NCBI GenBank assembly: GCA_965153455.1
Contig: OZ234502.1
Location: 9,331,495-9,395,494, forward strand
DNA length: 64,000 nt
Origin: Sphagnum compactum
Lineage: Eukaryota; Bryophyta; Sphagnopsida; Sphagnales
Direction: 5' to 3'
Shown: piece by piece, positions 35,987-48,200 of the stretch
Position numbering within the stretch: position 1 is the first letter of the stretch
Layout of the letters: the number at the start of each line of letters is the position of its first letter
Program-made: the position numbers and the translations under genes
Notes under the pieces: generated by a model
Databases searched by the model: none
Seen by the model: only the letters and a program-made list of their open reading frames with translations
Told to the model about the DNA's origin: nothing

Positions 35987-38904
35987 ACAGCAAAGAACTT
36001 GGTCTGCCCATGGGTTCGAGGATTTGATTTCAATTTTGGAATGCCTGGGATAGATGCAGTTTTCTGATGAGGATTTCTTTGCATCCAATCATGTTGTGGT
36101 TGCGCTTCATTTGAGAATCACTATCAATGGATGACAATTTCGGAGCTCTGGTTTGCAGGGAATGCAACCAAAATGTGAATTAATCCATGGTTTGACATGG
36201 GTAGGATAACATAGATTTGAGGTTGACAAATTACACTAGTCAGATGATGATTGATTTGGTTGTTTTGGAAATGGATTTTGTCTAATACAAGCTGAAATAT
36301 TGCAGCATGGCTTTGCAGAAATCGAAGCTTATGCAAAATCTGCCTGTGGCATCTGCACTTGATCTCTGAGAAGTACTGTTCTCAGAGATCAGTGGGGTAT
36401 GGTCCCCGGATCCTTGGGAGGGACTTTCAACTTGTCTTCTCATCACAACACATTTTTGTGCAATAATTAATTAGTTTTGAGGATTCCATTTTGGTAAATG
36501 ATGTGTTCCTGAATATTCTATCAGATCTATTTTCCATAAGGAAAAATATTTCGGAAGAGAAAACATTTTCAAAAATGTTTTTTGAAAATTTCAACATTTC
36601 TGAAAATACCGTAATTAGCATCGAATTGGCCTATGTAATATGGTATTACAATGTGAGGTCAGATTTGAAAGATGGTTTGCATTGGGTTTTGATAGGCCAA
36701 TGAAGTGGGTATATCAATAAGCTGGCAAAATGAACCTAATGTAAAACCCAATTTGCTGAATGAAATTAAAACCTAATTTTTTCTTTTGGATATAAGATAT
36801 AGGTCTATATATTTATCAATTTACCATGGCCACTTTTATTTACATGGCAATAATCTCTCTTAAATGTCACTTTCTTTTTTCAACTCTATTTTCTTGATGA
36901 AGTATTACAATTTCTTTCAATTAAACAATTGAAGTTCATGTATATAGAGTACCATATTTGAATAATATAAGATTATTTCCCAATTAGAAAATTAATGGCA
37001 ACATTAAGGTGACATGGAGCACAATCACATGAAAATGGAGCAATGTTATGTGAACCACCAAAACCGCCTTCCCTTGACCTCATCAATTTTGTTGATCTTC
37101 ATAGTGCCTAAGCAAGGTCTTAAGTTTTAACCTATCACCTCTTTGTCATGCTTTCCAAAATCCACCCTAATATAGATTAGGTTTTTCTTAACCTTCCTTA
37201 AGATTTAGATCAAACAAAACAAATTTACTTATGAATTGATGCTTAAAGTCTTGCTATTGACTTGTCTTTGAGTTATTTCTATTTGTTTCCCTTAGTTTCA
37301 TTTGGATTAGGTATTTAAAAGGTTCCTTTAAAAGGGAGGTGGTGTCAATTTGAATGAGAATTAGTGCCATAGAAAAATATCTAACAATTTTTAATCTAAG
37401 AACTTGGCTTATATCCTTGACTAATATGACATTGACTTGTAGGATCATTCAACTCTTTGGTTTTGTTCACTCAATGTAATTCAATATATTTTGCATGAAA
37501 TCTATTGCAACACAACCATAGTTTTCTATTGTGGAATCATATTGTTAACATTAAGTTGCATTTAGAAACCCAATATTCATAATATCATACAACCCATTAA
37601 ATCTAATAGAAAGTTGTAAATGAATTGAGTTTAAAGATTTTGGGCACATAGAGTGTTTTTAAGAGTTGTTTGCTTCCTAGTTGCATCTTCAAATGGGCAA
37701 TCCCAATGTACCTTAGATTCTTCATATGTAAACATGGCATTTTAATGCCACAAAAGCCAAATTCTAGGAAATGTTTTCATATAATTCAAGCATGATTCTC
37801 ACACTTTTCTTCATCTTAAGAGTGAACTCAAACCTCCTCGAGGGATTATAAATTTGGGATGCAACAAAAATGAATTCAAACTACCTTGTCACATGTGATT
37901 TCAACCTAAATTTATAAATTACCACTTTCAAATTGAGAAGATGTTATAGATGTATGTTGAACAATAAATGGGGGCATTCAAATAGAGGGGAGTGTCATCA
38001 CATTAGTCAATGACAATAGTTTATGGTCCAAATACAACATGTTGGGCATGGCACAATAGCATGGATGGGATGGGAAGAGTTGAACCAAGTTTATCACTCT
38101 TAATTAAACATCAATAACTCATTAATGTGTACTTCATCCTAAGGTTGTGAAATATCTTGAAGAATAGGGAAATGCCAATTTGAACAATTCTCACTACAAT
38201 CACAAATAATAGGGTTATTGCTAGACACCTAAACCTAAAATGAAGGAGTGACACAAAAAGAATTATCATGAATTCTAGAATCTAAGATACATATGTCATC
38301 TCTTTCATGAAAACAAACTATACATGATGAGGGTGATTAGTTTTTGGTGGATTTGTTTGAATGATTTAGTTATCCTTTCCATTATGAAAATGTAAGTAGG
38401 GAAATGTGTAATATTTCACACTTAAAAGAAGTGCAACTATAGCCTCAACACCTTACAACCTTCCATTGAAGATAATGCTTATAATGAAGCATGTCCACAT
38501 GACAATACTTGATCCAATTCAAAGAAAAGAATGACTCACAATATGCATGAAAGGTTTTTAAAATATGGAACAATTTCTCATAACAAAATGTCAAAGCAAT
38601 TAAATCATGATTTGTCATCTCTTCATCATGTGGTTTTTATGCAACAATTTATTGAGATGATTTATAAATTGATCACAAGAAAGAAAGTTAAGGCAAATAT
38701 ATGACACAAAACAAGTAAGAGATGAAAATCCCTATCCCTATTTGGAGAATTAAACGCCAAAAAGAATTGCAATGCACAAAAGACGCAAAGTTTGTATACG
38801 ATGAGAGGCCCTAAACGTACATGAAAGAAGATTGGTAAGAAGATATGGCTATTGTGGAACTTCTCTGAAAAAAAGGATAATCATATCAAATATGTGAATT
38901 AGTC
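35987..38904. other. RPS3A 3' flank and intergenic DNA
   Basis: The RPS3A 3' UTR must lie at the left, but no single poly(A) signal stands out. The rest is AT-rich without a gene I can support. Confidence 0.5.
36360..36391. repeat. Perfect 13-bp inverted repeat
   Basis: TGATCTCTGAGAA (36360-36372) and its exact complement TTCTCAGAGATCA (36379-36391) are separated by GTACTG. It lies about 375 bp after the RPS3A stop. No T-run follows, so it is not a Pol III terminator. Confidence 0.85.
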
Positions 38905-39268
38905 ATGGCTTTCAACCTCTTTGCCAAGGTACAAAAGATCTTGCATATGGACTTAAAAAAAAACACATAGTTAATGTTAAAATAAAATAGAACCAATGTT
39001 TGAACACACAATCTATTCAAACATATGATATTTTTAGTAATGAATTACAAACCCATGTTTTGAAATTGAACATATTACATTTATAGGGACACATGTTCGA
39101 CATCAATAAAAGTAAATGTAACATATGAAGGCTGTTGCCTGTCTTCTAATGGTGTGACATGAATTTTATAGGTGTGTTTGGTAAACCCTTGGAGGAAAAA
39201 ATGGGGCCTTTCTACTTTGAGCTTCATTGTTTTCATTTTCATAACACCCAATCTTGTATTGGGTGAAG
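38905..39268 (+). CDS. Exons 1-2: split N-terminus and signal peptide
   Basis: Exon 1 (38905-38928) would read MAFNLFAK and ends at AAG|GTACAA. Exon 2 (39172-39268) starts after TTTTATAG and reads VCLVNPWRKKWG, then LSTLSFIVFIFITPNLVLGE. It ends in phase 1 at GAAG|GTATGG. Basic residues followed by a long hydrophobic core and small residues make a good signal peptide. Exon 2 has no in-frame ATG of its own, which forced the search for exon 1. Both exons end in compatible phases. Exon 1 is only 24 bp and rests on a good donor plus phase, so it is the weakest part of the model. Confidence 0.5.
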
Positions 39269-42200
39269 GTATGGCACTTTCTTAGACATGCACCTTTCTA
39301 TTCAACTCTATAGGATAGATGAATGCATACTTGTTAAGATTGCTTATCATAAAGTTGCCCTTCAAATTAATTTATTTCCACAATTCTTCTAGTATGTATT
39401 TCTAAAAGTATTGTAAAAAACAACATTTTCTAATTGGGTTTGTTGGGAAAATTCATGTAGAAGGTTCACCCACTTTCCTTCCAAAATTGGGGACAAGCAA
39501 AGGAGGCACACATATTTTAGTCAATTGGATAGACCACACATGGACTTTTGCACAACACTATTTGAGAGTGGGTTTACATGGGGAGCCTATAAAAGCAAAA
39601 CGCATTGAAACATCACATTTTAATGCTATGGTCACATCATGGTTTGTTATGCCTCCCATGGATCCTTTAAAAGCAATTGTGCAACTTTATTTTTCACACG
39701 ATGACCAACCCTTTGTCAACATTGGGGACTTTATATATTATGGTAAATGTTAACCCTAATCAACTTAATTATGTGTCGTGGAATTTGATTTATATCCATG
39801 AATGTAGATGGAATAATAATAGCACTAATTCAGCAATATGTAGTATTAGAATTCAATCCTTGATTGACCTTACCAGATTTTCTCATGTTTTGTTGCATAG
39901 ATGGGGCAAAAATGGCCTCAAATGCTTTAATACCCCTTCAAGAAAGTGGCATATGGAATTTGGAGCAAGATGTGTTCCCAAATGCACATTCATGGTCTCT
40001 TATGTCAACATATTTTACACCTTCTTGTAAATTCAAGAATGGAGCCATTGCCCCTTCAACACATGAAATCCCATTTGAATATGCTCGAAAGCGCAGCGCA
40101 AAATTGTTCATCCATTGTAACATGAGCTTGTTTCAAGATGTCAATGTCACTCATCTTTCCTTAAATGACCAAGAATATTTTAAAGTTGAAGGTGAGAAGT
40201 TGTTCACATGCACTGGGCCAGAAAATAAAAATTGTTGAAGATTCACATTTCAAACATCTTAAAGGGGATGGTGGCATGCATGGATGAGTTGGAAAAAAAA
40301 AGTAGATGTGGAAAACAACATAACTTTGTTAATACATAGCCTATATATGGAATTTTCAATCTACATGAATTTTGACACCCATTGTTGCCATTGACAATAA
40401 TTGCATGGTCAAATATGATTTTTTTAAATCCAAAAAATCTTATTAATATTTGAAATTAACTTGATGCAGGAATTGACAACACTCACATTAATGTTGCCAA
40501 AAATCATCAATGGTTTTGGAAAACCTTTCATGACCACAAACCGTCCCAAGTCAACTTTTTTCCCTTGCGGTTCTCTTCATTGTTTGTCAAATTTTCTAAT
40601 ATTACAAATAATTTCAAAACAGACTAAATTGACACATTATGTAGATTTTGAAAAACAAAGCTTACAGAAAATCAATTTTAAGAATTTTATGTTTGTAGTA
40701 ATTCATGCAATTCAAAAAGTATATTTATGTAGCATACTATTCAACTAGTTTACATGGAAATTTGAGTTTTGTTACTTTGGTTGTTTGAAGACTTAAACTA
40801 TTGCTTGATGTGATGTAATCAGGATCCTACTGGCCAAATGCTAACCTCAATAACTCCAGTGGTATGCACTTATACAGACACGGGTATGGGGCTATTGATA
40901 TATGTAATGTATGCGGTGGCACCACCCTCTAATATTGTTGTTGTGAACACTAGCACCTTGGGCACATTTTATGGTGTGGGAGGACCAATGGTTTATATGG
41001 TGAATATTGTTGTCACTATTGCCGGAACGTATAACATTACATCAATGGTCCCAAATTGTGTTGGTAAAATACTCAACACCCACATTGTGTTACTCTTGAT
41101 CATCATCAAATCCAATTTTATTGAACCTATTTGCACAAGTTGATCTAAAAAGTTGGAAGTTTAAAAAAACTAATCTAAGTGCACATTGGGTCATTGATCA
41201 TTTCTTGAATCACTTTCGTGCAACCCTAATAATTCACCTACTTTGGACGAGGAAAACGCATTTGGTCGGCCCTTTTGTCCTTTAGTGGAAACTTGACCTG
41301 CATGTATTCATCTTAATGCATTTGCAATTTCATGCTAATGCAATAATTCCTTATGCTCGACTAACAAGAAAATTACCTTAATCACCATGATATGATACTT
41401 TCTGTAGGTAGTCCCACTTCTCAACTCTTTAATGTATCTGGAGCACCATCACATTTGCGGAGTTATGTTACTTTGCCCTCCAACCCAACATCATGTCCAC
41501 TCGGTGTGCCAATCACATTCACAATCCAAGCAATTGATGGAGAAGGAATTGTTCCAACTGCTGATATAGTAGGCGCATTCCCATTCCAATTGACACTCAT
41601 TCAAACCGACCTTTCAAATGTAACATACAACAACACATTTCTTGTCCCTTACACCGTGGTCTCTCAACAAAATGGTATTTGGAATGTTACATGTACACCC
41701 ACGCGATCCTTGAATACCACAGGTGACTTGAATTGTGTTGGTTTTTATTTCACCTAAGAACAAAATGACGACAAAAGTATTAGAAAATAAACATAAAGTT
41801 ACATGAATTTCCAACTATGTCACCATTGATCTTAAGAATCTTGGGTTGCTTTAAGAATAATTTTAAAATGTTGAATTGCAAATGAATAAATTATGTTCAT
41901 CAATTGATGATTGGGATCAAAGGGCCACCATCAATGACTTTGTTCACTAGTATGTCAATTCTATAATTTGTGGTTTTTAAAAATATTGAAATCAAACTTA
42001 TAAACAATTGGGCCCACTAAACTCAGATTGCGCTTGAGCTAATAATAAAGGTCCTAAAACTCCTTAAGTTTACACAATTTTTTTATAAACGACGACATGC
42101 TAAGAAAATCACAACAAGAACACAAACTCTTACTTTTTAAACCCTAAAATAAACCCAAACCCTTAACCTTAAACCCTAAACCCTTCACCTACAGGACTTG

Positions 42201-45200
42201 TGAAACTTGATGGGAACATCATCATGAATGGTAACCTTTCATTTCAATATTCACATGTAACTTTGGTGGAAGCACAAGCTAAGTTCCATATCACTCCCAA
42301 CTTGAGTTTGCCAATACCAGTTGGGCCAACAACTTTCAGCATAGATTCAACTCATGTTATCCCGAAGTACACTGTCATCCACATCATCTCTGCCCAGGTT
42401 AAAATTCATGTTATATGTTTAAGTAGTATATAAACAAATTGGGGGAGATATCGCATTCTTCGATTTTATTTTGACTTGTAATTACTACCAATAAATTGAG
42501 ACTAATTCAAAGTTTAATGCCTTAAGCATGCATTACTAGGGTTGTTTTTTTTGAAAATGTCATTTGCCCCCATTTTGAAGACTATTGATCTAATCTAATA
42601 TATTGAGAAAACAAAAAAACATGATATATATGAGTAAATTTAACACATGCCCATTTTGAAGTGATGTGGAATACACATATGTAAATATCTACATGTATTT
42701 TGATATCTTAGTTGAAAATTTGGTGACATTTCTTAAAGTCTCAATACTTTATAGCCCTCCTTGCATGTATGGCCAATACTTTTTTAAGTATGGAAAACTT
42801 GTTCATGAAAGTACTATTGGCCAAAATTTTATGAAGTTTAGGCATTCAAAACAGATTTTCCATCTTAAAGGTTTGGCATTTCTTATCATGTTGTTACAAT
42901 TTTCTTGAGTTATATTTTGGAAACTATTCCAATGTGAAATGTTGTAATGTCATGAAATAATCATAAAACTTTTTGAACTCCTTTTGAACTAATTTTGTCC
43001 TGTTAGCCAAGTAGAAACCCACATTTAGCCTTCATCACATTAAATCGGATAGAAAATATTTGGTTGTTTTGATTAAATTTCATTTATTTTTCAAGATAAT
43101 ATGCAAGAAGTAGACCACACAAAAATTAATTTGATGAAACCAACACCTAGAAAGGAGTGGGTAAATTTTTATTCCATTGTTTTAAAATGTTGAGTTTATG
43201 GGATGATAGTCTTACCCAAGTACTTTTTTGAAAAGATTTAGGTACATGTGAAGAACAAAGACATGTATCCCCTCCAAACTTAACTCCTACATACTTTCTA
43301 TTTAAAAACTCTAGTAGCAACTGATTATGGTAATATGAAAGGTTAGATAGCAATGTTTTTTTCTAGGAAAAAAAATTTTTGGAAAAAAAAAGGGGAAATT
43401 CTGGAATTTCTTGATTTTTTAGTGCAAATCCATCTAATTTTGCTACTTTTTTGGGACAAAATTCACCAATTTTTTTGATATAAAAAAATTGAAAAAAAAA
43501 CCCTATTAGACACATTTAAGAGATTAAATATCCCACCTTCCTTGCAAATTAGTTGTCCATATTTGCTTGTTTGTTCAATCAAATTGCCGGATGAAAAATG
43601 ATGTACAATTGTTACTTGTGAAGTGTTCCAGGTGATTGATCCATTTAGTGCAGTACTCATTAACACAACTTGCAATTTGGAAAGATCAACAATTGGCTGT
43701 TTCTTTTCCGTTCTCCTCACAAATGAAGGAGCCCACACGGTTAGTATCACGATCGACAACATCGTGTCAATTGCAAATAATGCGCAATTACAAGTTGTGC
43801 CGGGGATGGTATCGGGTCCATTATCAACCCTTGCTATGGTCAACATGTCACAATTGGTTTTGGCTCAAAAATTTGCGGGCGACATGGTGGTTGCGCTTCT
43901 CACCCTCCGAGATATCTATGGAAACAATGGCACGACAAGTTATGGTTTCCAAGGGTGGAACACAAGTGCAAAGGTCATGCTTATAAGTGATCAAGGCATT
44001 GTTGTCAATATGGCAATTTCTAGTGGGGTAGGTTTTGTCAATGCGACGGCCATTGTGACTAGTGTCGGTTCGTATGTTGTATCCGCTTTTCTCGGTTCCT
44101 CTCAAAACAATCTTCAAGGCTCCGGCAAGTTTATGTTTGAAGTGATACCCAATACCAACTCAAGTGCAGGTACCATGTTCTACATCCCAAACTCAAGTAA
44201 ATTAGATAAAAAAATGAATATTTACTAATGGGCATCAGTTCCATGTCAATTTAAGTGTAATGTAAAGGCTTTAGGGTGGGGCCATTGCTAAAATACGGGG
44301 CCTAGGACAAGGTGGTAGTCAAGTTTAGGCTCACATTTTGCGAACGGTCACCCATCAGTGTTTTTTGGTATTGGTGAAATTTTGCCAAATAAATGAAATT
44401 AAAAATTAAAAATTTCATTTTTAGAAGAGATTTTTTTTGAAGTTTTCAGTCACCAAAAGTGAGAAGATAAAAAATAAAACATCCCCATATTTGTGTACTT
44501 GGTTTTCTTTGAGTAGCCAAAAATGTAGAAAGATAATTCAATTTTTAAAACTTTTTTTCTAGTTTATAGCTAGATTTTGCTAAATCTTCCTAAGGATGAT
44601 TGCCCGCTTTGGCTACAAACAAGATTTCCTTAAAAAAACCATTGTCCCCCACCCATTGGCTTTACTCTTGTAAAACGCAAGGCAAAGCTCATCATGAACC
44701 TAAAATATGCAGATCATGAGGTGTAGGAGGGCAAGAGTTCTTACGCCTACTCCTTAAGAGTGGGAGGGATCTTATGCCTATCAAATCTTACATGTACATA
44801 TACTAAACATGCATGAAATCCCTCCCATTCTGAAGGAGTAGGTGTAAGATCACTTGTTTATGGGGGAGATATTCATAGGAATAAGGTGCCTCCAAAGACA
44901 TTAGGAAATTTCTCCAAGTGCTTTATATTGATGTCATGAAGTTCAACATCCACAATAAAAAAGTTACATAAATGAAGCCGTGGGAAGCAAATATTGGTTG
45001 GTGAATTCTAAACACACCTTGCGGTGTTGAGAAAGGCCGAATAGATAAACCCCTAAAAACACATAGTAAATTTGTTTACGCACCCAAGTATCATATGGCC
45101 ATCAAAATGGAAATGTGGAATCCTACAACAATGTAATACATGGATAGATGAGCAATTCCATAGTACAAAACAATCACATTATTGGCAAGGCTTGCCATGT

Positions 45201-48200
45201 GTAGGAAGTCACTAGAATCATGTCAAATAAGACACCTTTTGTTTGGCCTTTTCTAAAGTTTCAAAATGAATTTTTAATATTCCATAGATTCCAATTTGTT
45301 TGGAACCCAAAAACATGATTAGTGCTCACAAGCTTGGAATTAGCAATTGACATAATTTGGTGAATATGGAACCTAACCCGACACCCTCCCCAACACTATT
45401 TTGTTTTATCCTATCACCGTACACCTAACCACAAAGGATTAGGTTTCCCAATTTCAAAATACCGTACTTAAATCCATGCCTATTATATTGATTATTATGG
45501 GGAGTATTATATTGTCCAAGTGTTGGAAAACCTAATTTCAAGTGCGTTACTGAACCCTAATTCTAAACATTACAGTCTACAGGTTGGTCGGCTGACATGA
45601 TAGTTGGGAAAATGGTGGCTGGCCAATTTGCACCTGTAATTGTTGCCCTAAGAGACAATTACAACAACATTATTCCGGCATCAACAATCGAATCCCCATT
45701 GCCCGTTGTTGTAAATTGGAATGCAAATAATTATACCGCAATCCCCAATGAGAGGACATTTGTGCTTGATCCGGGTATAAATCAAACGGTTGCTGGAGTG
45801 GGAATCATCATCCAAGCTTTTTATGGTCCAACTTTGGTCGCATCATTCAATGGCACTTGTTCCGCAGGTCACAATTCCAAACTTTTGAGGCTTTTGAAAA
45901 GTAAATACAGTATTTCAAATAGAAATGTAAATTAATACTACGACAATAGAAGGCTCAATAAAATGTTGAAAAAATTGTGCCAAATCCCAAATTGAATTTT
46001 ATTTGGGTGCAACTAAATTGTTTTGGGAATAACCATTAAATCTAAGGTTGCCAACCAGTGTTGTTAGGTACCATTTAAACGTTTAAACGAAAAAACATTT
46101 TTTTGTCGTTTAAACGGTGTTTAAACGAAAAAACATTTTTTTGTCGTTTAAACGGTGTTTAAACGTTCTCCTTCGGTACCAAAAAAACGCCCATATAAAA
46201 AAACGGTGCAGTGCCCTGCTGTAGTGCAAGTTGCACTGCGGAGTGCGGTTCGTCGACGTCGCCCCAAATGTCATCGCACATATAAAAAAACGGTGGAGTG
46301 CCCTGCTGCAATGCTAGTTGCACTCAGCACTGCGGTTCGTTGCACCAAACGACGCGTCGCTCATTTGTGTCGTTTGTTGATGAGTGCCGCAACTGGCCAC
46401 AAGAGCCCACCCCCGCAATGCTCACCGGCTTGCGTGGCACGAAAGTGCCTTTGGGGGTCCTATTTGAAGGCGTAGACCTTCCTGACTCGTACTAAATGGA
46501 AAAATTTATGTTTAAACGTAAAGAAACCGTTTAAACGTTTAAACGTCGTTTCAACGTTTACTATCTGTGACGATCATTTTTAACAACTCTATGCCAACAA
46601 TATGGGATGATGTGTTTGATGGCATGGACCCATCCGCACAAGTCCTACTCTAGGTGTAACAAGCAACTCATTGTGTAATGACTCTTCCCCTTTACAACAA
46701 GTTCCAACTAAAAACTTCCCTTACTAGATTTAGAACTTCTCATGTAAATGGATGCACCTCCATCCGTCACATTCACACCTAATACTCCAAATGTCACTCA
46801 CACATGTCGATAAGTTCAAGTGTAATAGATGCCAAACTCAAAGGTCATAAGTAAGTAAGTAAGTAATGCTATATTCAATACATTGGAGTTGAAACAAATA
46901 TAGTTCCAAACCAGCAAATTCAAATTGAAGTTGTGAATATGATACTCTTAAAGTGTATATTTTCACCCCATTAAGATAATTTATTTTTACAAGTATCCTA
47001 ATGGCTAGGAAATGAAACCTGTTTCAAGTGATTGGGGGGTTCAGATCCCCTTTAGGCCCATATATATGCTAAATATTACCCATAATAACCACACACCAAT
47101 AATGGGTTCATTAGGTACATTGGTTATCCAAATTAGTTGTGGGATCTTAAAAGCTTCTAGGGTAGTTACGCCTATCACTGAACACTTAGTGTTTCAGAGG
47201 TTTGCGAATTTCTGGAGAGTGCTCCTTTGAATTTCATGCCCCAAGAGGAATTGTAGCCCTACCATTTGCGCACCCACAAAATGTTGAATCATTGAAAAAG
47301 ATGAAGAAATGAGTTAGATGTGACCCTCCAAAGTAAGAAAGGGGGGGGGGGGTTGGTGGTGGTGTGTGTGTGTGTGTGTGAAATGGTGGAAACGAAAAAT
47401 CAGAGAACACTTGGAAGACTATTACCAAACACCCAAAAAAGTCTTTGAAAGTCTCTCTATTGCCTTTATGGTTCAAAGATGATTTGTAGATCATAAGGTT
47501 GTGCTCTTATAGCACTTTAAATCACTTAAATTGAACAAGAAATGAGAAAGTTATGAGCGTTGAAGGTAAGAGGGGTAGAAGAGAAGAAAAGAGAAGAAAA
47601 ACGAGTTTTATAACTTGGAAAAGCTTTTTTTTCTTCTTTTTTTTCTATAATTACTCCTTTGCCTCTGGTGTTCAAAGACGAATTAGAGAGCTCTAAGTTA
47701 GCGCTCCCGTAACGTTTTAAATCACTCAGAATGAAGAAGAGATGAGGAAGATATTAATAAAGTGTTCGATCATAGGTGGTGTTCGGTCATAAGGCAGGTT
47801 ACCCTAATGCTTAAGGGAAAATTCAGTTGTCAAATATTATGTTGCTTTATTAAAATTTTGGTTTAGGAAGGGATATGTTAGGAAAATCGCATGACTCTAC
47901 ATAATAATATACACAAAAACATTTACCTCCTAAAGATATTAGAAAGTTGACCATTCATTACAATACAGTGAAGTCATCTCGAAATCAAATCCTCTCCAAA
48001 ACCTAACAAGTTCATGTTAGAATATTCAAGGTAATTTAGGTTTAAGCTTCACACATGTATTGGTGGGCATTTCGCTTTTTGAGACGCCTTGCCTTGTTTT
48101 TTTTTTTGGTGACATGTGGTGGGCGACATGAGAAAAATTTCTACCAAGTTAATATGTGGGATCATAATAATATACACAAAAACATTTACCTCCTAAAGAT

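Noticed and set aside
39201-39263. ATG at 39201 as start of the giant gene
   Set aside because: It opens a different frame that ends at a TGA after about 20 codons. The hydrophobic signal-like frame has no ATG in this exon.
46155-46495. Open frames with repeated KKTV-CPA phrases inside the hAT-like element
   Set aside because: They come from the 87-bp direct duplication. There is no transposase motif and no start or splice support.
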